From the NCBI RefSeq assembly GCF_900094565.1, contig NZ_FMAF01000007.1, positions 186,001 through 250,000 on the forward strand: a stretch of 64,000 nt of DNA, written 5' to 3'. Below are positions 18,435-27,023 of the stretch, piece by piece. Position 1 is the stretch's first letter. The number at the start of each line of letters is the position of its first letter. Made by a program: the position numbers and the translations under genes. Origin of the DNA: Martinezella lusitana (lineage in GTDB: Bacteria; Pseudomonadota; Alphaproteobacteria; Rhizobiales; Rhizobiaceae). A model generated the notes under the pieces. The model searched no databases, was not told where the DNA came from, and was given only the letters and a program-made list of their open reading frames with translations.

Positions 18435-20029
18435 GCCTTGCTGGTCCCCTGATAGGAATTGGCTTCTGAGAGAGCACCGAGCTGGAAGCCGGAGACGGCT
18501 TTGCTGCACGCCGCGGTTTTCATCCATTGGAACATGAAGATGAAGGGGCTGTTCTGCATGTGCTCGCGCTGGAGCTCTTCATAGAGGGCGATGCGCTTGG
18601 CCGGGTCCTTCTCGTCGCGGGCGGCTTCGGCCTTGGCGGCGAAATCGTCGTTCTTGTAGCGTGAACGCCACAGGAAGGGCTTGCTCTTGGCGTCGTCGGA
18701 ATTGTCCTTGTTGATGGTGAAGACTTCGCCGTTGGAGTTCGGATCGAAATAATCGGTGCCCCATGCGGAGAGCGCCATCTCGTGCTGGCGGCCGCGCATC
18801 TTCGTCAGCACCTGCCGGTTTTCCGCCGATTGCAACTTCACGCGAATGCCGATCTCGGCAAGGTTCGCCTGGATGGCCTGGGCGAGGTCAGGATAGGGCT
18901 GTGCGGCGTAGTGATCCATCGTCACGTCGAAACCGTCGGCAAGCCCGGCTTCGGCCATCAGCGCCTTCGCCTTTGCCGCATCCTTCTGGAACGGCGTGTC
19001 GCTGATCGCTGCCGGGAAACCTTCCGGCTCGAAGCTCTGGTGGACCTTATGGGTCAAGGGCACGATGTTTTCCTGCATGCCCTTGTAGTCGAGCGCCCAT
19101 TTGACGGCCTGCCAGACCTGAGGCTTTGCCAGGTTCGGCACACCCTGATTAAGGGAGATGAGAACCAGCGAGGCGATGCTCTTGGTGACCAGCGTGAAAT
19201 CGGCATCGTTCTGAATGGTGCGGAGCTGCTCGGAGGTCAGATCGCGGGCGATATCGGCATCACCCTTCTTCAGCATCAAAAGCTGCGAGGCGGGGTCGGT
19301 GACATGGCGGAGGATGACGCGCTTCAGATTGCCCTTGTAGGGGCCATGCGGGTTGAGCGTGAGCGACACGGATTCGCTCGCCTTCCAGGCCTGAAGCTGG
19401 AAACTGCCCGAGCCGGCGCTGTTCTTCTGCAGCCAGGCATTGCCCATGTCGCCATTTGCCTCATTGGCGAGCACGACCTTCTTTTCGACCACGGCGGCGA
19501 TGTTGGCCGAGAGGCAATAAAGCAGGAAGGCGATCGCGGTGGGCTTCTCGGTCGTCAGGGTCAGCGTCTCGGCATCCTTGGCGACGATACGGCTTTCGAC
19601 GTTCTCGGCGGTGAAGCCGAACTGATTGATGATGAAGGCTGCACCCTTGTTCATCTTGATCGCGCGCTGCAGCGAGAAGGCGACATCCTCTGCCGTCACC
19701 GGCGCGCCGCTTGCAAAGCTTGCCTTGGCGAGCTTGAAGGTGAAGACCTTGCTGTCCGCATCGGCCTGCCAGGATTGAGCGAGCACAGGATCGACCTTGG
19801 AGGGATCATCGGTGTTGGGACGCACCAGCTTCTGATACATGTTGCTGATCACTTCGCCGCCAACGGCCTCGAAGCTTTCATGAGGGTCGAGGCTCGTCAT
19901 GTTGTCGAGCTGCTGGGCAACGACAAGCACATCTTTCGGCGTCGCGGCAAATGCGGTCTGTGCTAGATCGAGATAGGACAGGAAGGGCAGCGTACCGCTG
20001 CCGATGAGAAACTGGCGTCTAGAAACCAT
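18431..20029 (-). CDS. Peptide ABC transporter substrate-binding protein (SBP family 5)
   Basis: This periplasmic receptor belongs to the dipeptide/oligopeptide/nickel family and has 532 residues. The leader has a twin-arginine look (SRRQFLIGSGTLPFLSYLDLAQTAFA). Family features include LDPHESFEAVGGEVISNMYQKLVRP near residue 50 and FTFKLAKASFASGAPVTAEDVAFSLQRA near residue 95. It is the first gene of the minus-strand importer operon. Association with a D-aminopeptidase and an M19 dipeptidase suggests that the ligand is a short peptide with D-residues, for example cell-wall fragments (inference). Confidence 0.93.
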   Translation of the reverse strand: MVSRRQFLIGSGTLPFLSYLDLAQTAFAATPKDVLVVAQQLDNMTSLDPHESFEAVGGEVISNMYQKLVRPNTDDPSKVDPVLAQSWQADADSKVFTFKLAKASFASGAPVTAEDVAFSLQRAIKMNKGAAFIINQFGFTAENVESRIVAKDAETLTLTTEKPTAIAFLLYCLSANIAAVVEKKVVLANEANGDMGNAWLQKNSAGSGSFQLQAWKASESVSLTLNPHGPYKGNLKRVILRHVTDPASQLLMLKKGDADIARDLTSEQLRTIQNDADFTLVTKSIASLVLISLNQGVPNLAKPQVWQAVKWALDYKGMQENIVPLTHKVHQSFEPEGFPAAISDTPFQKDAAKAKALMAEAGLADGFDVTMDHYAAQPYPDLAQAIQANLAEIGIRVKLQSAENRQVLTKMRGRQHEMALSAWGTDYFDPNSNGEVFTINKDNSDDAKSKPFLWRSRYKNDDFAAKAEAARDEKDPAKRIALYEELQREHMQNSPFIFMFQWMKTAACSKAVSGFQLGALSEANSYQGTSKA

Positions 20030-20050
20030 GCGAAATCCCCTTTCACTCTT

Positions 20051-20071
20051 TTGGCAACAGCTCTATGCCAA
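20051..20071. promoter_or_regulatory. Candidate LysR operator in the divergent promoter region
   Basis: A perfect inverted repeat, TTGGCA-N9-TGCCAA, lies 22 bases upstream of the binding-protein start codon, in the 214-base spacer shared with the divergent dipeptidase gene. Its size suits a LysR-type dimer site. A second short palindrome, TGCCTAGGCA, sits at 20205-20214 just before the dipeptidase gene and shares the TGCC/GGCA half. Assignment to the LysR protein at 12463-13347 is inference. Confidence 0.45.
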
Positions 20072-20243
20072 GCATGGCGAGACTTGGTACGGTTCTGTCG
20101 CTATCGTATTTTCGCCAGCTTCTCTAACAGCGCGTCTTGCGAGCGACTAATTCCGTTTTTCGCAGACCCTATGCGCGGTTTGCATTTGCCCACCCCTCCG
20201 AGCTTGCCTAGGCAGGCATCCACTACAATTTTTGGAATGAGAC

Positions 20244-21281
20244 ATGACAGAATCCTCGATAATTCCAGTATTCGACGGCCACAATGATGTGTTGCTGCGG
20301 CTGCGGCGCGATGGCCTCAATTCCGTCAACGCCTTTCTGAATGGCGAGGCTGCGGGGCATATCGATCTGCCGCGCGCGCGTCGCGGCGGGCTTGCAGGCG
20401 GGCTTTGCGCAGTGTTCATTCCGTCTCCGGATCAACCCCGCGATGGGAATGGTGACTTTCCGGCTCCCTCGCAGCCCCAGGCGCTGAACGAGACTTTGGC
20501 GATGTTTCGCCTTCTTCTCGCAATCGAGGCTCAGTCCGATGGCGCAGTAAAGGTTTGCCGGTCGGCCAACGACATCCGTAGTTCCATCGCCGATGGCCGG
20601 TTCGCCGCTGTTTTCCATATCGAAGGGGCAGAAGCGATCGCGGCCGATCTCGATGCGCTCCATGTCCTTCATCAAGCCGGGCTGCGTACGCTCGGTCCGG
20701 TATGGAGCCGGCCGAACGTCTTCGCTTATGGCGTGCCTTTCCGCTTTCCCTCGACGCCGGATATCGGGCCCGGCCTGACCGATGCCGGCAAAGATCTGAT
20801 CCGCGCCTGCAATGAACTGCGGATCATGATCGATCTCTCGCACATGAACGAGCAGGGCTTCTGGGATATCGCGAAATTGTCGAAGGCGCCGCTTGTCGCC
20901 TCGCATTCCAACGCACACGCGATTTCGCCCCACAGCCGCAATCTGACGGACAAGCAGCTCGATGCGATCCGCGATACCGGCGGTCTGGTCGGCATCAATT
21001 TCGGCGTGCTGTTCCTGCGTGATGATGGCGTCAGAAATGCCGATACGCCGATTGAGCTCCTCGTCCGTCATATCGCTTACATCGCCGAGCGGATCGGCAT
21101 CGAGCATGTGGCGCTCGGCTCCGATTTCGATGGCACGACCATCCCGCAGTCGCTTGGCGATGCCAGCGGCCTGCCGAAGCTCATCGACGCCCTGCGCGCC
21201 CATGGTTTTGACGATCAGGCGCTCGGAATGATTGCCCATGAAAACTGGATCCGCGTGCTCGAACGCACTTGGGGCGCCTGA
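20244..21281 (+). CDS. Membrane-dipeptidase-like metallopeptidase (M19)
   Basis: This is a 345-residue zinc dipeptidase of the renal dipeptidase family, which cleaves dipeptides and tolerates a D-residue at the C-terminal position. Metal-ligand regions are visible: HND near the N-terminus (VFDGHNDVLLRL), FHIEGAEAI, and the two histidine-containing blocks MIDLSHMNEQGFWDIA and VASHSNAHAISPHSRNLTD. The C-terminal GSDFDGTTIP is also typical. It has no signal peptide, unlike the mammalian enzyme. It is transcribed divergently from the peptide importer, from a shared 214-base promoter region. Confidence 0.92.
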   Translation: MTESSIIPVFDGHNDVLLRLRRDGLNSVNAFLNGEAAGHIDLPRARRGGLAGGLCAVFIPSPDQPRDGNGDFPAPSQPQALNETLAMFRLLLAIEAQSDGAVKVCRSANDIRSSIADGRFAAVFHIEGAEAIAADLDALHVLHQAGLRTLGPVWSRPNVFAYGVPFRFPSTPDIGPGLTDAGKDLIRACNELRIMIDLSHMNEQGFWDIAKLSKAPLVASHSNAHAISPHSRNLTDKQLDAIRDTGGLVGINFGVLFLRDDGVRNADTPIELLVRHIAYIAERIGIEHVALGSDFDGTTIPQSLGDASGLPKLIDALRAHGFDDQALGMIAHENWIRVLERTWGA

Positions 21282-21366
21282 AACCCGCGGCGGCGCCGCG
21301 CGTAGAGCTTTGAACTTGCGAGACGCTGCACCTTATCCAAGCGGGAGTAGCGCCTTGCCCTTCGGC

Positions 21367-22371
21367 TCAGTTCTGCTGGCTCGACATCAGCGCCTGATGG
21401 ATCGGCGCCACCCATTTGTCGGTAGCGATATCGTAGGCGCCGAAGCTGCCTTCGAACTGCCAGTAGCTCCAGGCAAAATGGTTGCTTTCCGCTGCCCGCG
21501 CCACGCTTGCGGTCCATGCCGCCCGCGATGCGATATCGCCTTTGTCGTAGGCGCCGAACTCGCCGAGCAGGATCGGCCGATCATGGTTGCCCGACCACGC
21601 GGCGATCGTTGAAAAGTCCCGGACGATCTGTTCGTGCTCGGCTGGACTGCCCCATTTTACGCCGATCAGCTTTTCGCGGCTTGGATTTGTCCAGGTCGCA
21701 CCCTGGTGCGTGAAGGCGAAGGGATCGTAATAGTGAACAGTCACGATGATATTGCGGTCGTCTTCGGGAAGCGACAACTTGTCGAGTGAATGGAAGTTGT
21801 TGGAATTTGCCGGTCCGATCACCACGCTGCGATCGGGATTCGTCTTGCGAATGACAGTGAGCGCTTCGCGCAGCAACCCGTTCCAGATATCCGGGGTTAT
21901 CGCCTTGTTCGGCTCGTTCAAGATCTCGAAGAGAACGCTATCAGGTTCATCCTTATAGCGTGGTGCGATCTGGTTCCAGAAGGCAATCAGCTTCGATCTG
22001 CAATCCTCGGCGTTCTCAGCGCAGGCACGATAGTCGTGCTCGTCGAGGATGACTTTCAGACCCGCTCCGGTCGCCTGTTTCACCACGTCATCAAGCTTTG
22101 CGAGCCATTGCGCGTCGAGGTGGCCGGACTGATCCATATGCGAGAAGGCTTGCAGATTGACGCGGATGTTCTGAAAGCCGCTGTCATGCAGCATCTTGTA
22201 ATAGGCGGGCTTGAAGCGAGCCTTCCCGGCATCGGTCCAGAGAGGGTCATAGCCGAGAACGTTGACGCCTCGGCCGAGTTTTGTTGCGGCCTGGCCTGCT
22301 TTTGTCGAAGGTGCGGCAACGGCGGCGGTGATGGCAAGCAGCGTAAAAAGGCCAGACAGGAACAGGCGCAT
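21367..22371 (-). CDS. Secreted glycoside hydrolase family 5 protein
   Basis: This is an exported endoglucanase-like glycosidase of 334 residues. A GGAGGTG ribosome-binding site selects the second in-frame ATG, giving the signal peptide MRLFLSGLFTLLAITAAVAA. The GH5 acid/base is in FEILNEPNKA and the nucleophile in ILLGEFGAYD. The conserved N-terminal pattern GVNVLGYDPLW and the histidine-tyrosine block VTVHYYDPFAFTHQG are also present. There is no carbohydrate-binding module. Rhizobia use such enzymes on cellulose or their own glucans, but the substrate here is unknown. It lies 67 bases downstream of the P450 gene on the same strand. Confidence 0.9.
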   Translation of the reverse strand: MRLFLSGLFTLLAITAAVAAPSTKAGQAATKLGRGVNVLGYDPLWTDAGKARFKPAYYKMLHDSGFQNIRVNLQAFSHMDQSGHLDAQWLAKLDDVVKQATGAGLKVILDEHDYRACAENAEDCRSKLIAFWNQIAPRYKDEPDSVLFEILNEPNKAITPDIWNGLLREALTVIRKTNPDRSVVIGPANSNNFHSLDKLSLPEDDRNIIVTVHYYDPFAFTHQGATWTNPSREKLIGVKWGSPAEHEQIVRDFSTIAAWSGNHDRPILLGEFGAYDKGDIASRAAWTASVARAAESNHFAWSYWQFEGSFGAYDIATDKWVAPIHQALMSSQQN

Positions 22372-22438
22372 GCTCACCTCCATGACATCTGAAGCGAACT
22401 TCAGCCCGCCTTGTGTCCGAAATAGGGTGCTCCAGCGC

Positions 22439-23806
22439 CTATCGTTCGACCAGATGGATCGGCAAAGGGTGCATCGGCCGCAGCGTGACCTTCATGATCG
22501 GCTTTGGCGAAGGTTCGTTCGGACCGGTGACGCGGAACCTTTGCAGCAGGACGGCAAGGATCGCAACGGCTTCCATCATGGCAAAGCCATTGCCGATGCA
22601 GACACGCGGGCCGGCACCGAACGGCATGAAGGCAAAGCGATGGCGGCTCTTGGCAGTCTCGGGTTCGAAGCGCTCGGGATCGAAAACCAGCGGGTCCTCC
22701 CAGATGGAGGCGTGACGATGCACGGCATAGATCGGCACATAGAGGATCGTTCCGGCCGGAATCGTATAGGCGCCAAGGGTAAATTCGCGCAGTGCCGCGC
22801 GCGAGATGATCGGGGCCGGCGGGTAGAGCCGCATGGCCTCGGAAAAGACCTGTCGGGCATAGGTGAGTTTGCCGACATGTTCGGCAAGAAGCGGGCCGCC
22901 ATCTGTGGCAGCGGCGATCTCGTCGAAGAGCCTGGCCTGACAGTCCGAATGGCGGGCCAGGAGATGGAGCGTCCAGGCAAGGCCGAGCGCCGTCGTCTCG
23001 TGTCCGGCGGTGATGAAGGTCATCAGATTGTCGATGATCTCTTCGTCGTTCATCGTGCGACCCGTTTCCGGGTCGGCTGCACCAAGCAGCATGGACACGA
23101 GGTCGCTGCGCTCGATACCACTGCGCCGCCGTTCGGCAATCACTTTAGCAAGGGTCGCCCGCAGGAAGGTCACGGCCGCTTTTGCTTTTTCCTTGCCTGG
23201 ATGCGGCATCCACTCCGGCGCGCCGAGCAGGCCCAGCGCAAATTTCCAGCCAGTCGGCTTCAGATAGTCGGTGATGTTACGCTCGACTCTGTCGACATCG
23301 ATGCCTTCGCCGCCAGACATCATCGTCTCGACGATAATGTCGAAGGTGGTGCGCATCATTTCCTGGCAGAGGTCGAGAGCGCCGTCTTTATGCGTGAGCC
23401 AAAGATCGCGTCTGCGCTGGGCGGCTGCGATCATGGCTGGCTGAAGTTCGAGAAGCTTTTCGTGGCGAAAGGCACCGGCCACGGATTGACGCTGCCATTT
23501 CCAATGAGCGCCATCCGAGGTCAGGATGCCATCGCCAAGTGCTGGGCCGAGCAGGCGGCGAACATCCTCGCCCTTGCCGAGCGCATCGGAATTCCTCACG
23601 AGAGCCTGGTAGATAAGTTCTGGATCGGCGAGATAGACCCGTAATTTTCCGCCTAACCGCGTAAAGACGACTGGCTCATCGAAGATCTCGGGTGGCAGCG
23701 CATCAAGGGGATTGCGGATCAGTGAAAGGAGCACATGCGGCATCGACCGTGGCGTCAGGGGAAATGCGCCCGGCGATGGATCGGCCGTGTTTACGCGTGC
23801 ATTCAT
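22439..23806 (-). CDS. Cytochrome P450
   Basis: This 455-residue haem monooxygenase is complete. It shows the oxygen-binding helix I motif (FITAGHETTALGLAW), the ExxR motif in FSEAMRLYPPAP and the haem-binding loop FMPFGAGPRVCIG with the cysteine ligand at residue 403. The overall pattern, including the RHRFAFMPFGAGPR loop and long F-G region, resembles soluble CYP102-, CYP4- or fatty-acid-type bacterial enzymes. The substrate cannot be assigned, and no ferredoxin or reductase gene is adjacent. The TetR gene is divergent, and the intervening operator suggests repression relieved by a small hydrophobic compound. Confidence 0.93.
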   Translation of the reverse strand: MNARVNTADPSPGAFPLTPRSMPHVLLSLIRNPLDALPPEIFDEPVVFTRLGGKLRVYLADPELIYQALVRNSDALGKGEDVRRLLGPALGDGILTSDGAHWKWQRQSVAGAFRHEKLLELQPAMIAAAQRRRDLWLTHKDGALDLCQEMMRTTFDIIVETMMSGGEGIDVDRVERNITDYLKPTGWKFALGLLGAPEWMPHPGKEKAKAAVTFLRATLAKVIAERRRSGIERSDLVSMLLGAADPETGRTMNDEEIIDNLMTFITAGHETTALGLAWTLHLLARHSDCQARLFDEIAAATDGGPLLAEHVGKLTYARQVFSEAMRLYPPAPIISRAALREFTLGAYTIPAGTILYVPIYAVHRHASIWEDPLVFDPERFEPETAKSRHRFAFMPFGAGPRVCIGNGFAMMEAVAILAVLLQRFRVTGPNEPSPKPIMKVTLRPMHPLPIHLVER

Positions 23807-23832
23807 CCTTCCGCCTCCTTGTTCAGTTCCAC

Positions 23833-23898
23833 GAATGCCTGTAGATCAGGATTAAGGCATTTACCTTAGAACAGGTAAGGTGAATACCTTAGGCATTC
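23833..23898. promoter_or_regulatory. Candidate TetR operator cluster between P450 and TetR genes
   Basis: Three copies of the half-site ACCTTA/TAAGGT occur within 30 bases: ACCTTA at 23863-23868, TAAGGT at 23876-23881 and ACCTTA at 23886-23891. The last two form TAAGGT-N4-ACCTTA. An outer perfect inverted repeat, GAATGCCT (23833-23840) and AGGCATTC (23891-23898), brackets them. The arrangement spans the whole divergent promoter, so one bound regulator could control both genes. Confidence 0.6.
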
Positions 23899-23911
23899 AA
23901 GAGGAAAAAGC

Positions 23912-24583
23912 GTGGCGGAAAACAAAGGCAAAAGAACGGAGCCGACAGCACGACCCAGTACGCGCGAACGGATCCTTGTCTCGACATTATCGCTCTTCAA
24001 CCAAAAAGGCCCCGAGGCAGTGACAACGGCGGAAATCGCAGAGGCTGTCCGTATCAATCAGGGCAATCTCTACTACCATTTCCGCACCAAGGAGTCCCTG
24101 GTAGTGGCTCTGTTTTCCCGGTTCGAGGCCGATGCGCTGGCGCTCGTCGCCGAGGCGGACGCCGTGCCCGCGCCCGACTCGAAAGCCTATGCCGGCTTTC
24201 TGCGCAAATGGTTCTCCCTCGTCTGGACCTATCGCTTCCTCTTTCGCGACCTTCCGGGCCTATTGGCGACCGCGCCGGGATTGAGGGGGCCGATTCTGGC
24301 TGTCAGTGCCGGCATGCGTCTTTCGGTCGATGTCATTTTTCAGCGCATGGAAACAGCCGGTCTCATTAGCGTCGCTGCGGATGACCGGAAGCCGCTATTG
24401 GCCAATGTTTGGATCGTCTCAACCTATTGGGCCGTTTATCTCGGGCTGCAGGAAGGCGTTCGCGACCTCAGCCCGCAGCACGTCCATTGGGGGCTGAGCC
24501 AGGTCGCGAGCCTCTTGCGTCCCTATCTTTCACCTCAGGCAAAGGCCGATCTCGAGGAGATGCTTTCAGAGCCCCTTGCCTGA
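23912..24583 (+). CDS. TetR-family transcriptional regulator
   Basis: This 223-residue repressor-type regulator has an N-terminal TetR helix-turn-helix (STRERILVSTLSLFNQKGPEAVTTAEIAEAVRINQGNLYYHFRTKESLVVALFSRFE, residues about 15-72). The helical ligand-binding domain ends in LSPQAKADLEEML. The gene is divergent from the P450 gene, with a 105-base spacer full of ACCTTA half-sites, so it likely represses the P450 and itself. The start is an ATG-type codon after GAGGAAAAAG (GTG at the coordinate given). Confidence 0.92.
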   Translation: MAENKGKRTEPTARPSTRERILVSTLSLFNQKGPEAVTTAEIAEAVRINQGNLYYHFRTKESLVVALFSRFEADALALVAEADAVPAPDSKAYAGFLRKWFSLVWTYRFLFRDLPGLLATAPGLRGPILAVSAGMRLSVDVIFQRMETAGLISVAADDRKPLLANVWIVSTYWAVYLGLQEGVRDLSPQHVHWGLSQVASLLRPYLSPQAKADLEEMLSEPLA

Positions 24584-24620
24584 ACTCTGAATACCGGCAT
24601 AGCTGGGTGGCCTCGCGAGG

Positions 24621-26009
24621 TTAAGATGCGCGCGCAACAGCATCGCGAAGATTGCGATAGCCTGTCGCCGGATGCGGTGCGACAAGCCTCGGTCCGCTGC
24701 CGCCGAGTTTTTCCCGCAGTGTTCCCGAGCGGTAGTCGGTCTTGTAGACGCCGCGCTTCTGCAGCTCGGGAACCAGAAGATCGACGGCATCCTCAAAGCT
24801 TTCGGGCGTCACGGCATAGGCCAGATTGAAGCCGTCGACATCGGTATCCTCTATCCATTCCTGCATCAGGTCGGCAACCGTTTGCGGCGAGCCGACAAAG
24901 ACCGGGCCGAAACCGCCGATGCCGACCCAATCGGCCATTTCGCGCACCGTCCACTCCTTGTTTGGGTCGATGGTCGTGAAGGTCTCGACGGCGGATTGCA
25001 CGGCATTGGTATGGCGATGGCGAAGTACCTCGTCAGGCGAGAACTGGCCGAAGTCGATGCCGGTCCAGCCTGATATCAGCGTCTGCGCGCCTTCGAAGGA
25101 GGCGTATTGCCGGTATTCGTTGAACTTGCGCTGCGCTTCCGCGTCGGTCTCGCCAAGGATCACGGTCTGGAGGTTGAAGGCAAGAATTTCGCGTGGGTTG
25201 CGCCCGACACGCTCGGCCGCTTCGCGAACATTGGCGACATAGCGCTTCAGCACCGGCTTGGAGGGCGCAGCCACGAAGATGCATTCGGCATGCGCGCCGG
25301 CGAAATCCTTGCCGCGGCTGGAGGCGCCTGCCTGATAAAGCACCGGTGTGCGCTGCGGCGACGGTTCGCTCAAATGAATGCCGGGAACGGTGAAATGCTT
25401 GCCGGAATGGCGGATGGGATGCACTTTCTCGGGCCGCGTGAAGATGCCTTTTTCCCGGTCGCGGATAACCGCATCGTCCTCCCAACTGCCTTCCCAGAGC
25501 TTGTAGCAGACTTCAAGATATTCTTCCGCCAAGCCGTAGCGGTCATCGTGCTGCGTCTGCGCAGACTGGCCTATATTCAGCGCGCCGCTGTTCAAATACG
25601 AGGTGACGATGTTCCAGCCGACACGCCCCTTGGTCAGGTGATCGAGCGTCGAGATGCGTCGCGCGAAGGTGTAGGGATGCTCGAAGGAGAGCGAGGCGGT
25701 CAGCCCGAAGCCAAGATGCTCCGTCTCATAGGCCATGGTCGGGATAAGCTGCAGCGGATCGTTGACCGGCACCTGCGCGGAGTGGCGCAGCGCCGCGTCG
25801 ACATTGCCGTTCAGCACGTCATAGACGCCGAGCACGTCGGCGATGAACAGCCCGTCGAACTTGCCGCGCTCCAGCGTCTTTGCCAGATGGACCCAATAGT
25901 CCATATCCTTGTAGGTCCAGGACTTGTCGCGCGGATGCCGCCACAGGCCTGGTGACTGGTGTCCGACGCAGTTCATGTCGAAGGCGTTGAGCCTGATTTC
26001 GCGGGTCAT
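24621..26009 (-). CDS. FMN-dependent monooxygenase, NtaA/SnaA/DszA family (LLM class)
   Basis: This is a 462-residue bacterial-luciferase-like oxygenase that needs FMNH2 from a separate reductase. Full-length NtaA/DszA blocks are present: LNAFDMNCVGHQSPGLWRHPRD, FIADVLGVYDVL, RISTLDHLTKGRVGWNIVTSYL, HSGKHFTVPGIHLSEPSPQRTPVLYQAGASSRGKDFAG and a C-terminal GFGPVFVGSPQTVADLM. Known relatives attack nitrilotriacetate, dibenzothiophene sulfone and other chelate or sulfur compounds. The gene sits downstream of a ribose-type importer on the same strand, 34 bases after the second permease, which suggests that it oxidises the imported compound. No flavin reductase gene is in the window. Confidence 0.9.
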   Translation of the reverse strand: MTREIRLNAFDMNCVGHQSPGLWRHPRDKSWTYKDMDYWVHLAKTLERGKFDGLFIADVLGVYDVLNGNVDAALRHSAQVPVNDPLQLIPTMAYETEHLGFGLTASLSFEHPYTFARRISTLDHLTKGRVGWNIVTSYLNSGALNIGQSAQTQHDDRYGLAEEYLEVCYKLWEGSWEDDAVIRDREKGIFTRPEKVHPIRHSGKHFTVPGIHLSEPSPQRTPVLYQAGASSRGKDFAGAHAECIFVAAPSKPVLKRYVANVREAAERVGRNPREILAFNLQTVILGETDAEAQRKFNEYRQYASFEGAQTLISGWTGIDFGQFSPDEVLRHRHTNAVQSAVETFTTIDPNKEWTVREMADWVGIGGFGPVFVGSPQTVADLMQEWIEDTDVDGFNLAYAVTPESFEDAVDLLVPELQKRGVYKTDYRSGTLREKLGGSGPRLVAPHPATGYRNLRDAVARAS

Positions 26010-26043
26010 GTTGTTATTCCTGCATGATATGGATCGGCGGCAT

Positions 26044-27021
26044 TCAGGCGCCGACGGCTTTCTTGTTGACGAAGCTGAAGGCGAGCACCGCGAAGATCAG
26101 GAGACCGGTGCCGACCTGCTGCCAGTAGAAGTTCAGGCCTGTAAGCAGCAGGCCATTGGCGACGATGCTCAAAAGCAGCACGCCGAGCACCGTGCCGGCG
26201 ACATTCGGCCGGCCGAGCGGCGAAAAGGTCGTGCCGATGAAGGTGGCGCCTATGGCGTTCAGCATGAAGCCGTTGCCGGAGGAGGGGATATAGACGGTCA
26301 CCGTGGCCGTCAGGATCAGCCCGGCAAAGGCGGCGATAATGCCGGCGAGAATGAAGGTTGCAGCGACATGGGCTCGGAGCCCGATCCCCGAATAGCGCAC
26401 CGTCCGCGGCCGGATGCCGATCGCCAGAACCACGCGCCCGAAGCGCATCCTGGCAAAGAGCAATGCGGCACCGACGATGATGACGGCCGCGATCAGCAGC
26501 GGCACGGGAATAGTGCCAAGCGTTCCATGGCCGATAAAACGAAATGCCTCGGGCACACCGGATGGCGGCAGATAGACCGGATTGCCGCCATCCGTCAGCA
26601 GCTGCTGGATGCTGCGGCCGATGAACAGCGTTCCAAGCGTTGCCAGGAATGGCGATACGCCGATTCCGGAAATCAGCACCGCGTTGAACGCCCCGACCAG
26701 TGCCCCGGCGCCAAGGCCCGCCAGAGCAGCCAAAGGCACGGGCACGCCAGCCAGAATGCTGGAAACGAAGGCAAAGCTCGCAAAGTCGACGGATGTCCCC
26801 ACAGAAAGATCGATGCCACCGGCCGCAACGGCAAAGGTCATGGCGATCGAGACGATGGCGAGCAGCGTGAAATTGTTGACGAGAATGCTCTGCAGATTGC
26901 CGGCGCTGAGGAATGTCGGCGCGACCGTCGAGAAGAGCGAGAAGACGGCGATGAGCGCGACGATGAGGCCATATCGGGCAACACCTGCGAACGGTCGTGC
27001 TGAAACAGCGGTAGCGGACAT
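26044..27021 (-). CDS. Ribose-type ABC transporter permease, second subunit (system 1)
   Basis: This 325-residue inner-membrane permease is of the RbsC/AraH family (BPD_transp_2). Its hallmark stretch is AGGIDLSVGTSVDFASFAFV. It has about eight to ten hydrophobic segments and ends LAFSFVNKKAVGA. The chosen ATG begins MSATAVSARPF. Longer in-frame readings extend through the neighbouring permease gene with no membrane character and are rejected. It starts two bases after the stop of the paired permease gene. Confidence 0.92.
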   Translation of the reverse strand: MSATAVSARPFAGVARYGLIVALIAVFSLFSTVAPTFLSAGNLQSILVNNFTLLAIVSIAMTFAVAAGGIDLSVGTSVDFASFAFVSSILAGVPVPLAALAGLGAGALVGAFNAVLISGIGVSPFLATLGTLFIGRSIQQLLTDGGNPVYLPPSGVPEAFRFIGHGTLGTIPVPLLIAAVIIVGAALLFARMRFGRVVLAIGIRPRTVRYSGIGLRAHVAATFILAGIIAAFAGLILTATVTVYIPSSGNGFMLNAIGATFIGTTFSPLGRPNVAGTVLGVLLLSIVANGLLLTGLNFYWQQVGTGLLIFAVLAFSFVNKKAVGA

Positions 27022-27023
27022 GA

